Assembly: GCA_038524325.1 (NCBI GenBank)
Contig: JBCBIS010000001.1
Coordinates: 1 to 64,000, forward strand
Length of the DNA: 64,000 nucleotides
Reading direction: 5' to 3'
Origin: Thermohalobaculum sp038524325
GTDB taxonomy: Bacteria > Pseudomonadota > Alphaproteobacteria > Rhodobacterales > Rhodobacteraceae
How positions within the stretch are numbered: position 1 is the first letter of the stretch; each line of letters begins with the position of its first letter. Shown here in pieces: positions 24,139-33,569 of the stretch. The notes beneath the pieces are model-generated. The model was not told where the DNA came from. It was given only the letters and a program-made list of their open reading frames with translations, and ran no database searches. Made by a program: the position numbers and the translations under genes.

Positions 24139-26636
24139 TGCCGGCCTCCCTCGGCGAAGATCTGGATCCGGCCCAGTTCCAGCGCGCTCGGGTCGTTGGC
24201 GACGCGGATGATCTGGTTGGGGGCCGGGCAGATGACGGCATTCTCGGCGGGTTTGGCCTCGTCCTCGGTCAGGGTGATGGTTTCGGTCGTCGGCCCGCCG
24301 GCCTGATCCCAGGGCGCCATTAAGAGCGCGCGCACCCGGTCGACCCCCTCGACCGCAAGGGCCCGTCCGATGATCTGGCTGGCATGGAGCTTTTGCCCGA
24401 AAGTCCAATTATCGGGGTGGAAGAACCCGCGCGCGCCTGTGGAGGTGTAACCTTCGGTGAACGCCTCTTGCAACTCGAACTCCAGATCCTCGGGCCAAAA
24501 GCGGGGATGGGCGCAGACGATCAGGCAGATATCGAGTGGGAGCAGATCCGGCGGGCGGATCTCGATATCCTCGCCGATCAGGCGCACCGGGTTCAGATGC
24601 GCCTGCGCCTCGGCCACCTGCTCGGGCAGGAGGTCGGTGGCGCCCAGCGGGTCTAGCGTGATCCGCACGGTGCGCCAGCTTCCGGTCCAGCCATAGGCCG
24701 CCGCCGCGCGCTGGACGAAGGGCAACTCCTCGGCGCGGTTGACATAGTCGGCCAGGGTAATCGCGCGTTGTTGCCGGGCGCGATAGGCCTCGGGGACTCG
24801 GCGGCGGATGATCTCGGCGCTCTCCGGCGCGCGGCCATTGGTGACGTCGAACGGGTTCCAGACGCGGGTGACCGTGGTGAAGGTCGCCGCGTCAAACGCC
24901 GCCACCCGGTCGGCGCCCACATTGCCGGCGCTGCCGATGCCGGTCTGATAGCGCGCGGCGACATAGGTGCCGGGGGGCGGCGCCGCCCCGTTCACCCCAT
25001 TGCCAAAGCGCAGGCGGCTGCGGCCGGTCTCGTCGGTCTCGACCAGGAAATGTTCCGCATCTCCCCGGCTTTGGGTCAGATCCGACTGCTCCCCCCAGCC
25101 CGCGATGCCCTCGACCGTGACCGAAAGGCTGGAGCGGACGGGCGCCTCGCCCCCAGGGGCCGTGTCGCGATAGGCGACGGGGCTTTCGGGCAGCGGGCAG
25201 ACGCGGCCCCATTTGGTCTCCTCATAGGTGACCTCGGTGATCCGCCCGAACGGGTGATCGGTCAGAAAACCCGTCCGCTCCGCCGCCAGGGCGTTGGCGA
25301 GATCGGTGTCGAGCGCCCGGTCCCGATCGGTCAAAAGCGTCAGGTTCGGCGCCCCATGGGTGGCGGGGAGGAGATTGCCGAAGAACAGGCTCACCGCCTC
25401 CTCGACGGGCTCATCGGGGCAGCGGGTGACAAAGCAGAAGCGGCTGGCCAGGGCATCCTCGGGCCGCCACTGGATGCGCACCATCCAGGCGCCAGCCACA
25501 GGGTCCAGCCGAGCCTCCGCCGTGCTGGTCAGGCGCAGGAGCTGCCGCCGACGCGGGTCACGGCCCGGGGCGCGGCCGGTTTCGGGGTTCAGGACCTCTT
25601 CCAGCAGCAACGGCCCGTCGAGCGCGTTCAGCGCGTCGCGCAGCGCCTCAGCGGCGGTTTCGTCCATCGGATCGCCCGGCAGGGTGATATCGGCTCCGGT
25701 CGCACCGGCCTCGAGCGCGCCAACCAGCCCGCCCCAGGTATAGAGCGCCATGCGGTTCAAGAGCGCCACCATGGGCCGCCCTGCCCCATCCAAATCCCGC
25801 GTGTCATGCAGGAAGACCTCGCCCGCCGCCACGCCCTGCCGCCCGGTCCACGCGGCAAAGCCGGGGCCGAGGAGCGTATCGGCGGCCACCTCCACCGCCA
25901 GCATGGTGCTGGCCTGATTGCCCTCGTGGATATGGTAATCCATCAACCGCGCATGGCGGGCCAGCGAGACGCGTTTGCGGGCGCGGGGGAAGAACGCCTC
26001 ATTGGCCACCCGGTCCTGCTTATCGGCCAGCTCGTCGCCCTTGGCCGCCAGCAGATTGATGACCACGGCGTCGAGATCGGCCTCGGAGGTCGGCTGCCAT
26101 CCCGGCACGCGTTCGCGCATCGCGTTGAGCAGCAGGTGCTTGAACGAGGCGTAGTCCCGCGCCTCGTAATCGATCCGCGGATTGCTCAGGGGCGCGGGCG
26201 GGGCCGCGCGGTCGTCGCAGTTCAGATTGAAACAGCCAGGGCGGAACTTGAACGGGATCTCGGCAAAGATCGGATCGAAATCGGGGCTTTCGGCCCGCAG
26301 GCGATAGGTGGAGTAATCGCCGATCGGGGTGACCTCGAGCTGGAAGGAGGTCGTGGTCAGCGCGGTGATCCCAGTCACCTGCACCTCGCCCGGCAGCGTG
26401 CCGGCCCGCACCCGGCGCCCGCCGGAGATGCTGAAGAGCTGGTTCGCGGGGGTCCCACCCGCCTGCGCGGCCAGGATTTCGACCAGCCCGACCTCGTTCA
26501 GAAATTCCGCCGTCAGCCGGGCGACGGGCGGGTCGGCGGCGGTGTCGAGTTCGACGAAGACCAGGTCAAAGCCGTTATGGCTGGTCAGGTCGCGGGCGCG
26601 GTCGCGCAGCTCCTCGGGGTTCAGGATCTCAGCCAT
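24135..26636 (-). CDS. eCIS baseplate assembly protein 1 (J-like)
   Basis: 833 residues from ATG 26636, overlapping the gp25-like gene by 8 bp. Features typical of the family: YEARDYASFKHLLLNAMRERVPGWQPTSEADLDAVVINLLAAKGDELADKQDRVANEAFFPRARKRVSLARHARLMDYHIHEGNQA, shown here as separate blocks around residues 165-250. The C-terminal part has the baseplate J-like GFFHPDNWTFGQKLHASQIIG. The pair of J-like proteins corresponds to Afp11/Afp12 of the antifeeding prophage. Confidence 0.86.
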   Translation of the reverse strand: MAEILNPEELRDRARDLTSHNGFDLVFVELDTAADPPVARLTAEFLNEVGLVEILAAQAGGTPANQLFSISGGRRVRAGTLPGEVQVTGITALTTTSFQLEVTPIGDYSTYRLRAESPDFDPIFAEIPFKFRPGCFNLNCDDRAAPPAPLSNPRIDYEARDYASFKHLLLNAMRERVPGWQPTSEADLDAVVINLLAAKGDELADKQDRVANEAFFPRARKRVSLARHARLMDYHIHEGNQASTMLAVEVAADTLLGPGFAAWTGRQGVAAGEVFLHDTRDLDGAGRPMVALLNRMALYTWGGLVGALEAGATGADITLPGDPMDETAAEALRDALNALDGPLLLEEVLNPETGRAPGRDPRRRQLLRLTSTAEARLDPVAGAWMVRIQWRPEDALASRFCFVTRCPDEPVEEAVSLFFGNLLPATHGAPNLTLLTDRDRALDTDLANALAAERTGFLTDHPFGRITEVTYEETKWGRVCPLPESPVAYRDTAPGGEAPVRSSLSVTVEGIAGWGEQSDLTQSRGDAEHFLVETDETGRSRLRFGNGVNGAAPPPGTYVAARYQTGIGSAGNVGADRVAAFDAATFTTVTRVWNPFDVTNGRAPESAEIIRRRVPEAYRARQQRAITLADYVNRAEELPFVQRAAAAYGWTGSWRTVRITLDPLGATDLLPEQVAEAQAHLNPVRLIGEDIEIRPPDLLPLDICLIVCAHPRFWPEDLEFELQEAFTEGYTSTGARGFFHPDNWTFGQKLHASQIIGRALAVEGVDRVRALLMAPWDQAGGPTTETITLTEDEAKPAENAVICPAPNQIIRVANDPSALELGRIQIFAEGGRQ

Positions 26637-27015
26637 CGCCGATTGCCCCCAGGTTATGCTCGAAGCGCAGGCGCTGCGGCTCGGCCCCCGGCGCGAGGCG
26701 ATAGGCGAGATCGACCCGCAGCGTGCTCTCATCGGCGCGGGTGTCGAGGCTGACCAGCTCCAGCCGCTCGCCCAGCCAGAAGCTCAGCGCCCGGGTCAGC
26801 CGCGCGCGGGCCAAGCCTGCCGTCACATCGTCATTCGCCTCGAAGATCAGGCGCCGGAGGCCGCCGCCAAAGGTCGGCTGCATGTCCCGCTCGCCGGGGT
26901 TGGTCAGCAGAAGCTGCACCACCTCGCCCTTCACATGCTCGGGCAGATCGGCAGGCGTCTCGGGCCGACCATCAGCGCCGATGCGGAAGGGGAACTTCAG
27001 ATGCCGCCCACTCAT
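26629..27015 (-). CDS. eCIS baseplate protein, gp25/GPW family
   Basis: 128 residues, typical length. The family block IRQLLLT-type is seen as VKGEVVQLLLTNPGERDMQPTFGGGLRRLIFE at about 28-60. gp25 is part of the inner wedge and primes sheath assembly in phage T4 and contractile systems. Starts 4 bp before the end of the 27012-27302 gene and overlaps the J-like gene, so translation is coupled. Confidence 0.92.
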   Translation of the reverse strand: MSGRHLKFPFRIGADGRPETPADLPEHVKGEVVQLLLTNPGERDMQPTFGGGLRRLIFEANDDVTAGLARARLTRALSFWLGERLELVSLDTRADESTLRVDLAYRLAPGAEPQRLRFEHNLGAIGDG

Positions 27016-27302
27016 GACCCGCGCTCCCAGGAGAACTCCAACTGGTGATCGTGGGAGGAGCCGCTCACTCCGCCCGCCGTTTCGGTCGAGATGTCGAGTT
27101 GCCCCTTGTTCTCGGCCAGATAGCGTAGGGTGCCGACGGCAATGGCGACAAACATGATCCGCCGATCCTCGACCGAGGCCGGGTCGTCGGGCAGTTTCAT
27201 GCCCTTGGTTGCCTCGAATAGAGTCTTGAACTCCTCATCCATCCGCCCGGCCAGCGTGTTGGCCTGGAAGTTCGACAGCGTTCCGGATTTCAGCACTCCC
27301 AT
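27012..27302 (-). CDS. Small conserved-position eCIS protein (96 aa)
   Basis: 96 residues, no family recognised. The sequence is mixed helix and strand (MDEEFKTLFEATKGMKLPDDPASVEDRRIMFVAIAVGTLRYL as separate helices). It occupies the slot between the spike (gpV-like) and gp25 genes where other eCIS often encode a PAAR tip, but has no PAAR repeats or metal-binding Cys/His. Coupled to both neighbours by short spacing or overlap. Could be a small hub or plug protein. Confidence 0.7.
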   Translation of the reverse strand: MGVLKSGTLSNFQANTLAGRMDEEFKTLFEATKGMKLPDDPASVEDRRIMFVAIAVGTLRYLAENKGQLDISTETAGGVSGSSHDHQLEFSWERGS

Positions 27303-27311
27303 GGCGCCCCC

Positions 27312-28028
27312 CTATCCAGTGGTCACACGGCGCGAGAGCAGCGCGGGCGTCGGCGGCGGCACCTGCGGCTGCGGCGGGGCGGGGGTGACCGGGATGCCGA
27401 TCACCGTCTCGCCCAGATGCATGTGGCTGTTGAACATGGCGACGACCTGGTTGAGATAGGTCAGCAGATCATCGCCAAAGACCAACGGGTGGCCGCCGCG
27501 CTCGACCAGTTCGATCTGGCGGGCATCGATCACGACCTTGCCGGTGGCGGCGATCTCGATCTCGCCATCGCGGCTTTTCAGCGTGATCTTGTTCGCGCCG
27601 CCGCCATCCGAGACGACGATGGTCTCGCCATCATCGTCCAGGGTCATATTCAGCCCGGTCTCGGTTTTCAGCACCTTGGTGGCCTGTTTGCCCGCGCCGC
27701 CCTCCTCGCCCTGGGGCGCATCGCCTTCGGGCCACCAACCGCCGGACCAGATCGGGCGATCGACTTGGCCTTCCTCGAACTCGATCCAGACCCCGGCGCC
27801 GACGGGCGGCACGGTGAAGAGCCCAGCATCGGGGCCGGTATAGGGCGCGCAGGGCAACGCCCAAGCCGACACTTCCTCTTGCAGCACCCGGGGGATGATC
27901 GCGCGGATCCGGCCCATCTGCCGCGGGTCGCTCACATCCGCCACGGTGGCCGCGTATTTGCCGAGTTTCTTGGCCTGGAACTCCTCGACAAACCCGGCCA
28001 CCAGCCGCTGGAACGAGAGTGCGCGCAT
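27312..28028 (-). CDS. eCIS spike, baseplate assembly protein V (gpV)-like
   Basis: 238 residues. The OB-fold part has MGRIRAIIPRVL ... AWALPCAPYTGPDAGLFTVPPVGAGVWIEFEEGQVDRPIWSG, typical of gpV/Gp5. It is followed by strand repeats (NKITLKSRDGEIEIAATGKVVIDARQIEL) that form the needle and by FNSHMHLGE, a gpV-like histidine motif. The C-terminus is Pro-rich. It overlaps the gpD-like gene by one base. Forms the central spike with the gpD-like hub. Confidence 0.9.
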   Translation of the reverse strand: MRALSFQRLVAGFVEEFQAKKLGKYAATVADVSDPRQMGRIRAIIPRVLQEEVSAWALPCAPYTGPDAGLFTVPPVGAGVWIEFEEGQVDRPIWSGGWWPEGDAPQGEEGGAGKQATKVLKTETGLNMTLDDDGETIVVSDGGGANKITLKSRDGEIEIAATGKVVIDARQIELVERGGHPLVFGDDLLTYLNQVVAMFNSHMHLGETVIGIPVTPAPPQPQVPPPTPALLSRRVTTG

Positions 28029-29128
28029 CAGAACACCCCCCCCAGCAATCCGCCGCCGCCGCCGCCCGACTGGGCATTGCGGCGCAGGACGAAGCTCTGT
28101 TTATAGCCCTGATCAGTCAGGTGGTGGCTGACCTCCGAGATCAGGTAATCCCCGCTCAGCCGGCTGCCCGCCCCCGCCACCGCGATGCGGCGATAGGGGG
28201 AGAGGACGGCGGGGTAGATCTGCGCATCCACCTCGCCCTCGCCGGAATAGGCCCAGGCGCCGCGGTCGACGGCGGCCTGCACGCCGGCGGCCAGCTCGGC
28301 CGGATCGGCGGCGAAATGGCTGCTGAGGATTTTGGCGGGGTCCGAGACATCCCCCGTGGGCGTGTCGCCCAGGGTCTCGGTGCTCGGCTCGGTGCTCTCG
28401 GCCGTCAGGGTGGCCAGGGTCGCGTGATCGATCATCTGCGAGGAGGCCGCCACCGGCGCCAACGCATCCAGCTCCAGCACCAGCTTATTCACATTGCGGT
28501 CGGTGCCGGTGATCAAAAGCTCGGGCAGCCCGTCCGAGGCGGTCGGCAGATGCCGGAACCGGCCGATCGAGCCGCCAGCATTCGCCTCGACGCTCACCAC
28601 CATATTCGCCTGCCGGGCCAGTTTGCGCAGCAGCGCGTAATCGGTGCCGGATTGGGTCACGACCCGCTCCAGCGAGGGCGCGCCGATGCCGCTGGCCTCG
28701 ACCTCGGCCGCCAGCCCGTATTCCGAGAAGATCTGGGCGGCGATATCCTCGGGCGCCATGTCCTCCCACAGGCGGGTCTGCTCGGCCCGGTTCATCATCG
28801 CGCTGTCGTCATGGACGACGATCACCGCCTGGCTCTCGTTCGGGCCGCCTGCCATCTCGAAGCGTTGCGCCACGACCTGGCCATCGATCAGCGGTGTGAA
28901 GCTGCTTCCCTCGATGGCCACCTCGACCCGGATGCGGGTCAAAGGGGCGAAATCATCCTCCAGCACCTCGGGCCATTCGCCGCCCTCGTCGCGACCGATG
29001 GGCAGGATGATCTGCGCCTCGGTCACCATATCGATCGCCTGATCGACCCGGATCTCGGCGATCTGGGCCAGCCGCTCGTCCCCGGCGGGCTGTCCGTTGA
29101 AAACCAGGCGGTATTCGGTGAAGGCCAC
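28028..29128 (-). CDS. eCIS hub protein, phage late control D (gpD)-like
   Basis: 366 residues. Similar in layout to the N-terminal half of VgrG/gpD: FTEYRLVFNGQPAGDERLAQIAEIRVDQAIDMVTEAQI at the start, then WEDMAPEDIAAQIFSEYGLAAEVEASG and the GTDYALLRKLARQANMVVSVE block. It makes the trimeric hub on which the gpV spike sits. Splitting of hub and spike into two genes is normal in eCIS. Confidence 0.9.
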   Translation of the reverse strand: MAFTEYRLVFNGQPAGDERLAQIAEIRVDQAIDMVTEAQIILPIGRDEGGEWPEVLEDDFAPLTRIRVEVAIEGSSFTPLIDGQVVAQRFEMAGGPNESQAVIVVHDDSAMMNRAEQTRLWEDMAPEDIAAQIFSEYGLAAEVEASGIGAPSLERVVTQSGTDYALLRKLARQANMVVSVEANAGGSIGRFRHLPTASDGLPELLITGTDRNVNKLVLELDALAPVAASSQMIDHATLATLTAESTEPSTETLGDTPTGDVSDPAKILSSHFAADPAELAAGVQAAVDRGAWAYSGEGEVDAQIYPAVLSPYRRIAVAGAGSRLSGDYLISEVSHHLTDQGYKQSFVLRRNAQSGGGGGGLLGGVF

Positions 29129-29140
29129 GGTCGGGCTCCC

Positions 29141-29410
29141 TTATCTTTCCGGCACTTTGATCTCGCGCCCGGGCTCCAGCAGGTCGCGGGCATCCAGCTC
29201 GGTATTGGCGTCGGCGATGTGCCAGAACTGGGTCGGGTCGCCGAAGCATTGCTCGGCAATCACATCCAGCCGGTCCGAGGGCTGCACCATCACCGGCGCG
29301 CCCGGGGTCTGGCCGAGGGGGCGCAGTTTCACCGCCGTCACCTCGCGCCCCTCGGCATCCTTGGCCGGGACCGTCGGCACCTCGGCATAGCGGCTGTCGC
29401 GTGTGAACAT
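29141..29410 (-). CDS. LysM-like tail protein
   Basis: 89 residues with a LysM-like segment at about 40-86 (PSDRLDVIAEQCFGDPTQFWHIADANTELDARDLLEPGREIKVP, seen as consecutive blocks). In Afp/PVC particles the LysM module is fused to the C-terminus of the tube-like protein Afp7; here it is a separate gene 10 bp downstream of that tube-like gene. It probably joins tube and hub. Confidence 0.85.
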   Translation of the reverse strand: MFTRDSRYAEVPTVPAKDAEGREVTAVKLRPLGQTPGAPVMVQPSDRLDVIAEQCFGDPTQFWHIADANTELDARDLLEPGREIKVPER

Positions 29411-29420
29411 CTCGGCCTCC

Positions 29421-30098
29421 TCAGAACGGAATCACGTCGCCTGCGCCCTCGACCGCGTCGGCGAGATTCAGGATCGATTGCGTGTCCTTCAGGATCTGCA
29501 TGTATTCGATGGCGCCCGCGCCGATCAGATCGGTCGAGGCCGGGATCAGCGTGATCACCTCGAGCCCGATGGTCACCTCGGCGCGGATCACCTGGAGGCC
29601 GCGGTTGAACAGCGTCTCCTTGATGGAAAAGCTCTTGACCTCGACCGGCAGCACCCTTGTCGCGCCGCCGACAAAGATCAGACGCGGCAAGCGTTCGGGC
29701 GGGACCGAGCGGGTCGCACCGCTGTCGCCACCGCCCAGCAGATCGCCCACGGCATCGATCACCGCGCCCAAGAGAGCCGATTGGGCCGACGGTTTGATCA
29801 TCTTCTCCAGCGCCGCCAGCCGCGGCCCCACCCCGAACAGCTCCGCCGTGGCCGAGCCCTGGTCGAGATCGTCGGCGGCGTCGAATTTCAGCGTGAGGGT
29901 AAAGCTCTCCACCGGGGCGGAATGGGCGTGGAACACCTCGGTCTGGCGCGCGGGCACGTTGTTGTCATGGCTCTGACGCTGGATCTGGAACTGCCGGTTC
30001 AGCTCCTCGGGATTGTATTGGAACAGCACGATATTGGGGATCGGGCCGAGGAAATCCGAGCCATATTCGATCAACGCGCCGCGGACGAGCTTCTTCAT
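29421..30098 (-). CDS. eCIS tube-initiator/adaptor protein (CIS tube protein, Afp7 N-terminal-like)
   Basis: 225 residues. The N-terminal pattern PNIVLFQYNPEELNRQFQIQ, then PVESFTLTLKFDAADDL and KSFSIKETLFNRGLQVIRAEVTIGLEVIT, is characteristic of the contractile injection system tube-like domain. It is expected to sit between hub and inner tube. Overlaps the upstream small gene by 4 bp; the LysM part normally fused to it is the next gene. Confidence 0.85.
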   Translation of the reverse strand: MKKLVRGALIEYGSDFLGPIPNIVLFQYNPEELNRQFQIQRQSHDNNVPARQTEVFHAHSAPVESFTLTLKFDAADDLDQGSATAELFGVGPRLAALEKMIKPSAQSALLGAVIDAVGDLLGGGDSGATRSVPPERLPRLIFVGGATRVLPVEVKSFSIKETLFNRGLQVIRAEVTIGLEVITLIPASTDLIGAGAIEYMQILKDTQSILNLADAVEGAGDVIPF

Positions 30099-30385
30099 GG
30101 CGCTTCCTCCCCGCTGGGCACGCGGGCGCGTTCATCGGTCAGGCCGGCGACGATCTGCCGGGCGATGGCCTCGCGCAGGGCCGTGACATCGCGCGGATCG
30201 GCCATATCGGCGCCGTCCAACCGGATGCGGAACACATCCCCCGTGGGCAGGGTCGAGACCGGCAGGCGGGCGAGATGGCGGCCCAGTTCCTCGCCCATCC
30301 CGTCCAGAGCGGCCTCGGCCACCACGCGGCTGACACCGCGCAGGCGGATCGAGAGCTGGTCGAGGCGGATATGGACGGAGGTCAT
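30095..30385 (-). CDS. Small eCIS operon protein (96 aa), unknown
   Basis: 96 residues (start MTSVHIRLDQLSIRLRGVSR). The N-terminal strand-rich segment and the following amphipathic helix suggest a small soluble adaptor. It is translationally coupled on both sides (4-bp overlaps with the ATPase and the tube-like gene). Small proteins of similar size sit next to the ATPase in other eCIS operons, but I cannot name a family. Confidence 0.7.
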   Translation of the reverse strand: MTSVHIRLDQLSIRLRGVSRVVAEAALDGMGEELGRHLARLPVSTLPTGDVFRIRLDGADMADPRDVTALREAIARQIVAGLTDERARVPSGEEAP

Positions 30386-32427
30386 GCGCGCAGCTCCTCG
30401 ATCTCGTCCCAGTACCGTCCGAACACATCACGGCCCGATTGGCGCGACAGCTTGTCGAGCTCGCGCCGGGCAGCGACCAGCACGTCCTTCATGGTGACTT
30501 TCGGCTCCGGCCCCCGCGCGGCAGCCTGCAAAGCCGCGTTCAGGGCGATCGAGCGGATATGCCCGCCGGTCATCTGCAATTGCCGTGCGAGGAAACTCAG
30601 ATCCAGATCGCTCAGATCCACGGCATCTGGGAAGACCCGCGCCCAGATCTCGCGCCGCTCGGCTGCGCCGGGCACCGGGAACTCGATCACATAGCGCAGG
30701 CGTCGGGCGAACGCATCGTCCAGATCCTTGCGCCGGTTGGTGGCCAGGATCGCGACGCCCGAGAACCGCTCCATCCGTTGCAAGAGATACCCGGTCTCGA
30801 CATTGGCAAAGCGGTCATTGGCATCCTTCACCTCGGTGCGTTTGCCGAACAGCGCCTCGGCCTCGTCGAAAAACAGGATCAGCCGCATCTTCTCGGCGGT
30901 GTCGAAGACCCGCGCGAGGTTCTTTTCGGTCTCGCCGATATACTTGTTGATGATCTGGCTGAGATCGATGCGATAAAGTGGCAGGCCGGTGACATTGGCG
31001 ATCACCTCGGCCCCCATGGTCTTGCCCGTCCCCGGTGGACCGGCAAAGAGGAGCCCGATGCCGAACGGGCTCCGCTCGCCCCATGCGGCCCTCACCCGGT
31101 CAGCCCCGCCGATCGCGGCCATGGCCTCGCGGAACTGATCCGCGACGACCGGCGGCAATACGATGTCCTCCGGCCGGTGGCGCGGCGTGATCGGCTCCGC
31201 CAGGCCCTGGAAATCGACTGCGCATTCCACCTGGCAGGCCCGGCGCAGCGCCGCCGCATCCACCGAGATTTTTGCGGCGGCGAAGCCTGCGGTAAGCCGG
31301 GCGATCTCCCCCGCCTCCAACCGGAAATCCCGGGCGATCGGGGCAATCTCGCTCTGAGATGTGACCGCGCTGCCCAGACCGGTCTCGAAATGCCGCAGCC
31401 GCTCGGCCAGCGGCGGTGCTGGCAGCGGGATCACCGGGGCGAGACAGGCGGCCGGCAGGGAGCTCAGCAGATCGCGGTCGGAGACATGGAGGTAGAGCCG
31501 CAGGTCGAGGCCCTGCGCATGGGACGCCGCCTCGGCAACACGCCCCATCTGAGCCGCCGTCGTGACTGGCGCGCGCAGCAGCAGATCCGCATCCGCAAGC
31601 CAACACAGCAGCATCGCCTGGCGCAGAGCCGCATCGCCGCCATGCGCGAGAGCCAGAACCCGGCGCGCGCCCGACCCGGAGAGCCGGGCCAGAAACCCCT
31701 CGGCATCGCGCGCGGGCGGGCCTTTGAGCGGGACGATCTCGAACCCATCCGGTTGCGCGGCAAAGCGCGCCGCGAGCAACGCTTCCCCGGCGGTTGCCAG
31801 ATCCTCGGTTTGAACGCGGGACAGGCCGAACCGGCCAATTCCCCCGGCCTCGGCGAAATAGCGCGCGAGCCCCGGGGCCGGCAGCAAAGCCTCCCCCGCA
31901 CTCACCGGGTCGATCAGCCCCAGGGACAGCAACGGACGGCCCGGATCCGCCGCTGCCAAGACGGCCAACGGGTCCTCCCACAGCGCCTGCGCCAAGGCGA
32001 GCGTCGGATAGGGTTTCGCCGCATCCCCCTGGCAGGCGCTCATCACCGGCGCCAAGGCCGCGTCGATCTCGCCCGCCAAGGCGAGGCCGAGGACGAATTG
32101 CTCGGCCGGGTCCAGCCCTGCACGGCGCGAGAGAGCCTCGAACGCCCCCTCACGCGGGGCCTCGGCAGCGATCTCCGCACCCAGATAGATGCAGGCCGGG
32201 TCCGAGGCGAAGAAGGCCCGGCGCGCCTGATCGTGCCGGGTCAGGTCCAGGGCTGCCTGGGCGGGATTGGCGAAACCCTCCGCCAGCGTTCTCCGCCAGG
32301 CGATCTCGCGGCGTAGGCGCAAGATTGCCTGGCCCACCCACCAGCCCGCCGCCGGATCCGCGATCTCGATCGACGGGTGCATCCGCTCCGGCCCCGGGCG
32401 GGCGCGGGTTTGGGCGAGCGCGCTCAT
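30382..32427 (-). CDS. eCIS AAA+ ATPase (Afp15/PVC15-like)
   Basis: 681 residues. A long N-terminal region (about 1-440) resembling a degenerate AAA module precedes a complete AAA+ domain: Walker A GPPGTGKT (463-470), Walker B LILFFDEAE (516-524), sensor-1 ILATN and arginine fingers FARRLRYVIEF. Such ATPases are universal eCIS components and are required for particle assembly or effector loading; unlike ClpV they lack a Clp-N domain. Overlaps the DUF4255 gene by 4 bp. Confidence 0.93.
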   Translation of the reverse strand: MSALAQTRARPGPERMHPSIEIADPAAGWWVGQAILRLRREIAWRRTLAEGFANPAQAALDLTRHDQARRAFFASDPACIYLGAEIAAEAPREGAFEALSRRAGLDPAEQFVLGLALAGEIDAALAPVMSACQGDAAKPYPTLALAQALWEDPLAVLAAADPGRPLLSLGLIDPVSAGEALLPAPGLARYFAEAGGIGRFGLSRVQTEDLATAGEALLAARFAAQPDGFEIVPLKGPPARDAEGFLARLSGSGARRVLALAHGGDAALRQAMLLCWLADADLLLRAPVTTAAQMGRVAEAASHAQGLDLRLYLHVSDRDLLSSLPAACLAPVIPLPAPPLAERLRHFETGLGSAVTSQSEIAPIARDFRLEAGEIARLTAGFAAAKISVDAAALRRACQVECAVDFQGLAEPITPRHRPEDIVLPPVVADQFREAMAAIGGADRVRAAWGERSPFGIGLLFAGPPGTGKTMGAEVIANVTGLPLYRIDLSQIINKYIGETEKNLARVFDTAEKMRLILFFDEAEALFGKRTEVKDANDRFANVETGYLLQRMERFSGVAILATNRRKDLDDAFARRLRYVIEFPVPGAAERREIWARVFPDAVDLSDLDLSFLARQLQMTGGHIRSIALNAALQAAARGPEPKVTMKDVLVAARRELDKLSRQSGRDVFGRYWDEIEELRA

Positions 32428-33566
32428 GTCCAGCTCACCTCCGGCGCGTCCTCGGCCTGCTCGCCGTTGACGCGCAAGAGGATCCGATAGGGACCGGGCG
32501 GCAGGGCCTGCTCCTCCGGCAGGGTGACGGTCAGGCTGGTCTGCGCCGCGGTGCCGGTCGCCTCCAGCAGCCGCTGCACCTGACCGGAGCCATAGAACCC
32601 GACGAAGACGCTGTCATCGACCCCGCCCAGCCGGTTGCCGGTGAGCGTCACCGGGCCATGCAGGTTCGGACCGTCGGGCAGCAGAGCCCCGGGCGTCGCC
32701 GTCGCAACCACCGGACGCAGCCGCCCCAGAGCCGCGTTCGATGACGAACGCCGCCCGCTGGGCAGCACCCGCACCACCGTCATCGCCTGAGCCCCCGCCG
32801 GGATATCCTGCGCCGGCGGGCTGGGCACCGTCACACTCACCGCCGCGCTCGAGATATCGGCGGGCGCGACCGGGATACAGATATCGCCGAAACAGACCTC
32901 GACCGTGTCGCCGCCCAGGTCTCCGCCGGACAGGGTGATCCGGTCGCCCAGCACGAAGGAGGCCGGCTCGACCCGGTCGAGCCGCGGGCCCAGGCTGGGG
33001 ATCACCAGCACCCCCGGATCGGCCGGCGGTCCGACCGAGCGGACCAGTGGCGCCCCGCCCCCGGCCTCGACCCGGGTCAACATCAGGGGCCGGACATCGA
33101 AAGCCGCCGAGAGCCGATAGCGCTCATCGGTGCCCTGCATGACGGTCGAGAGCAGCTCCAGCGTGCTCTGATCGAAACTGAGTTTCAGCGGTTCGGGATT
33201 ATCCGCCAGCGCCGGGCTCGCGGGGCGTTGGAAATCGATCTGGCGCAGCGCCAGCATCCCCTGCCCCAACAGATCCAGCGCGGCCGAGGTGTCGGTCTCG
33301 CGCTCGACATCCATCGCCGTCAGCAGGAATTTCAGGCAGAGCCAGATCGGCGCCTCCTGCCCGCGGTCGAGCGGGATGTTGCGCATCGCCGCGTCGTGCT
33401 GCAGCGCATAGCAGAACAGGTTCAGCTTTGGCCCCGGGGCGCCGCTGGTGGCGGCCAGCTCGGGGCGGCCGACATCCACGGTGGTGGCATCGGTCCGCGC
33501 CGTCAGCTGCTGGGCGAGGTGCCGGGCGACCTCTCCAATCGCGTTGCGGGATTGCAGCAACGGCAT
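32424..33566 (-). CDS. DUF4255 (Pvc16-like) tail-terminator protein with TIG-like domains
   Basis: 380 residues. The first ~180 show the DUF4255 layout (LNLFCYALQHDAAMRNIPLD, APIWLCLKFLLTAMD, LRQIDFQRPASPAL, LKLSFDQSTLELLSTVMQG). The rest contains IPT/TIG-like beta-sandwich repeats (DRVEPASFVLGDRITLSGGDLGGDTVEVCFG and VTLTGNRLGGVDDSVFVGFYG). Afp16/Pvc16 proteins cap the tube and sheath and set particle length. TIG domains appended to this cap are also seen in other eCIS. Confidence 0.88.
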   Translation of the reverse strand: MPLLQSRNAIGEVARHLAQQLTARTDATTVDVGRPELAATSGAPGPKLNLFCYALQHDAAMRNIPLDRGQEAPIWLCLKFLLTAMDVERETDTSAALDLLGQGMLALRQIDFQRPASPALADNPEPLKLSFDQSTLELLSTVMQGTDERYRLSAAFDVRPLMLTRVEAGGGAPLVRSVGPPADPGVLVIPSLGPRLDRVEPASFVLGDRITLSGGDLGGDTVEVCFGDICIPVAPADISSAAVSVTVPSPPAQDIPAGAQAMTVVRVLPSGRRSSSNAALGRLRPVVATATPGALLPDGPNLHGPVTLTGNRLGGVDDSVFVGFYGSGQVQRLLEATGTAAQTSLTVTLPEEQALPPGPYRILLRVNGEQAEDAPEVSWT

Positions 33567-33569
33567 CGC

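Noticed and set aside
27012..27302. PAAR tip protein
   Set aside because: Position fits, but the sequence has no PAAR repeats, Cys/His metal site or glycine-rich beta pattern.
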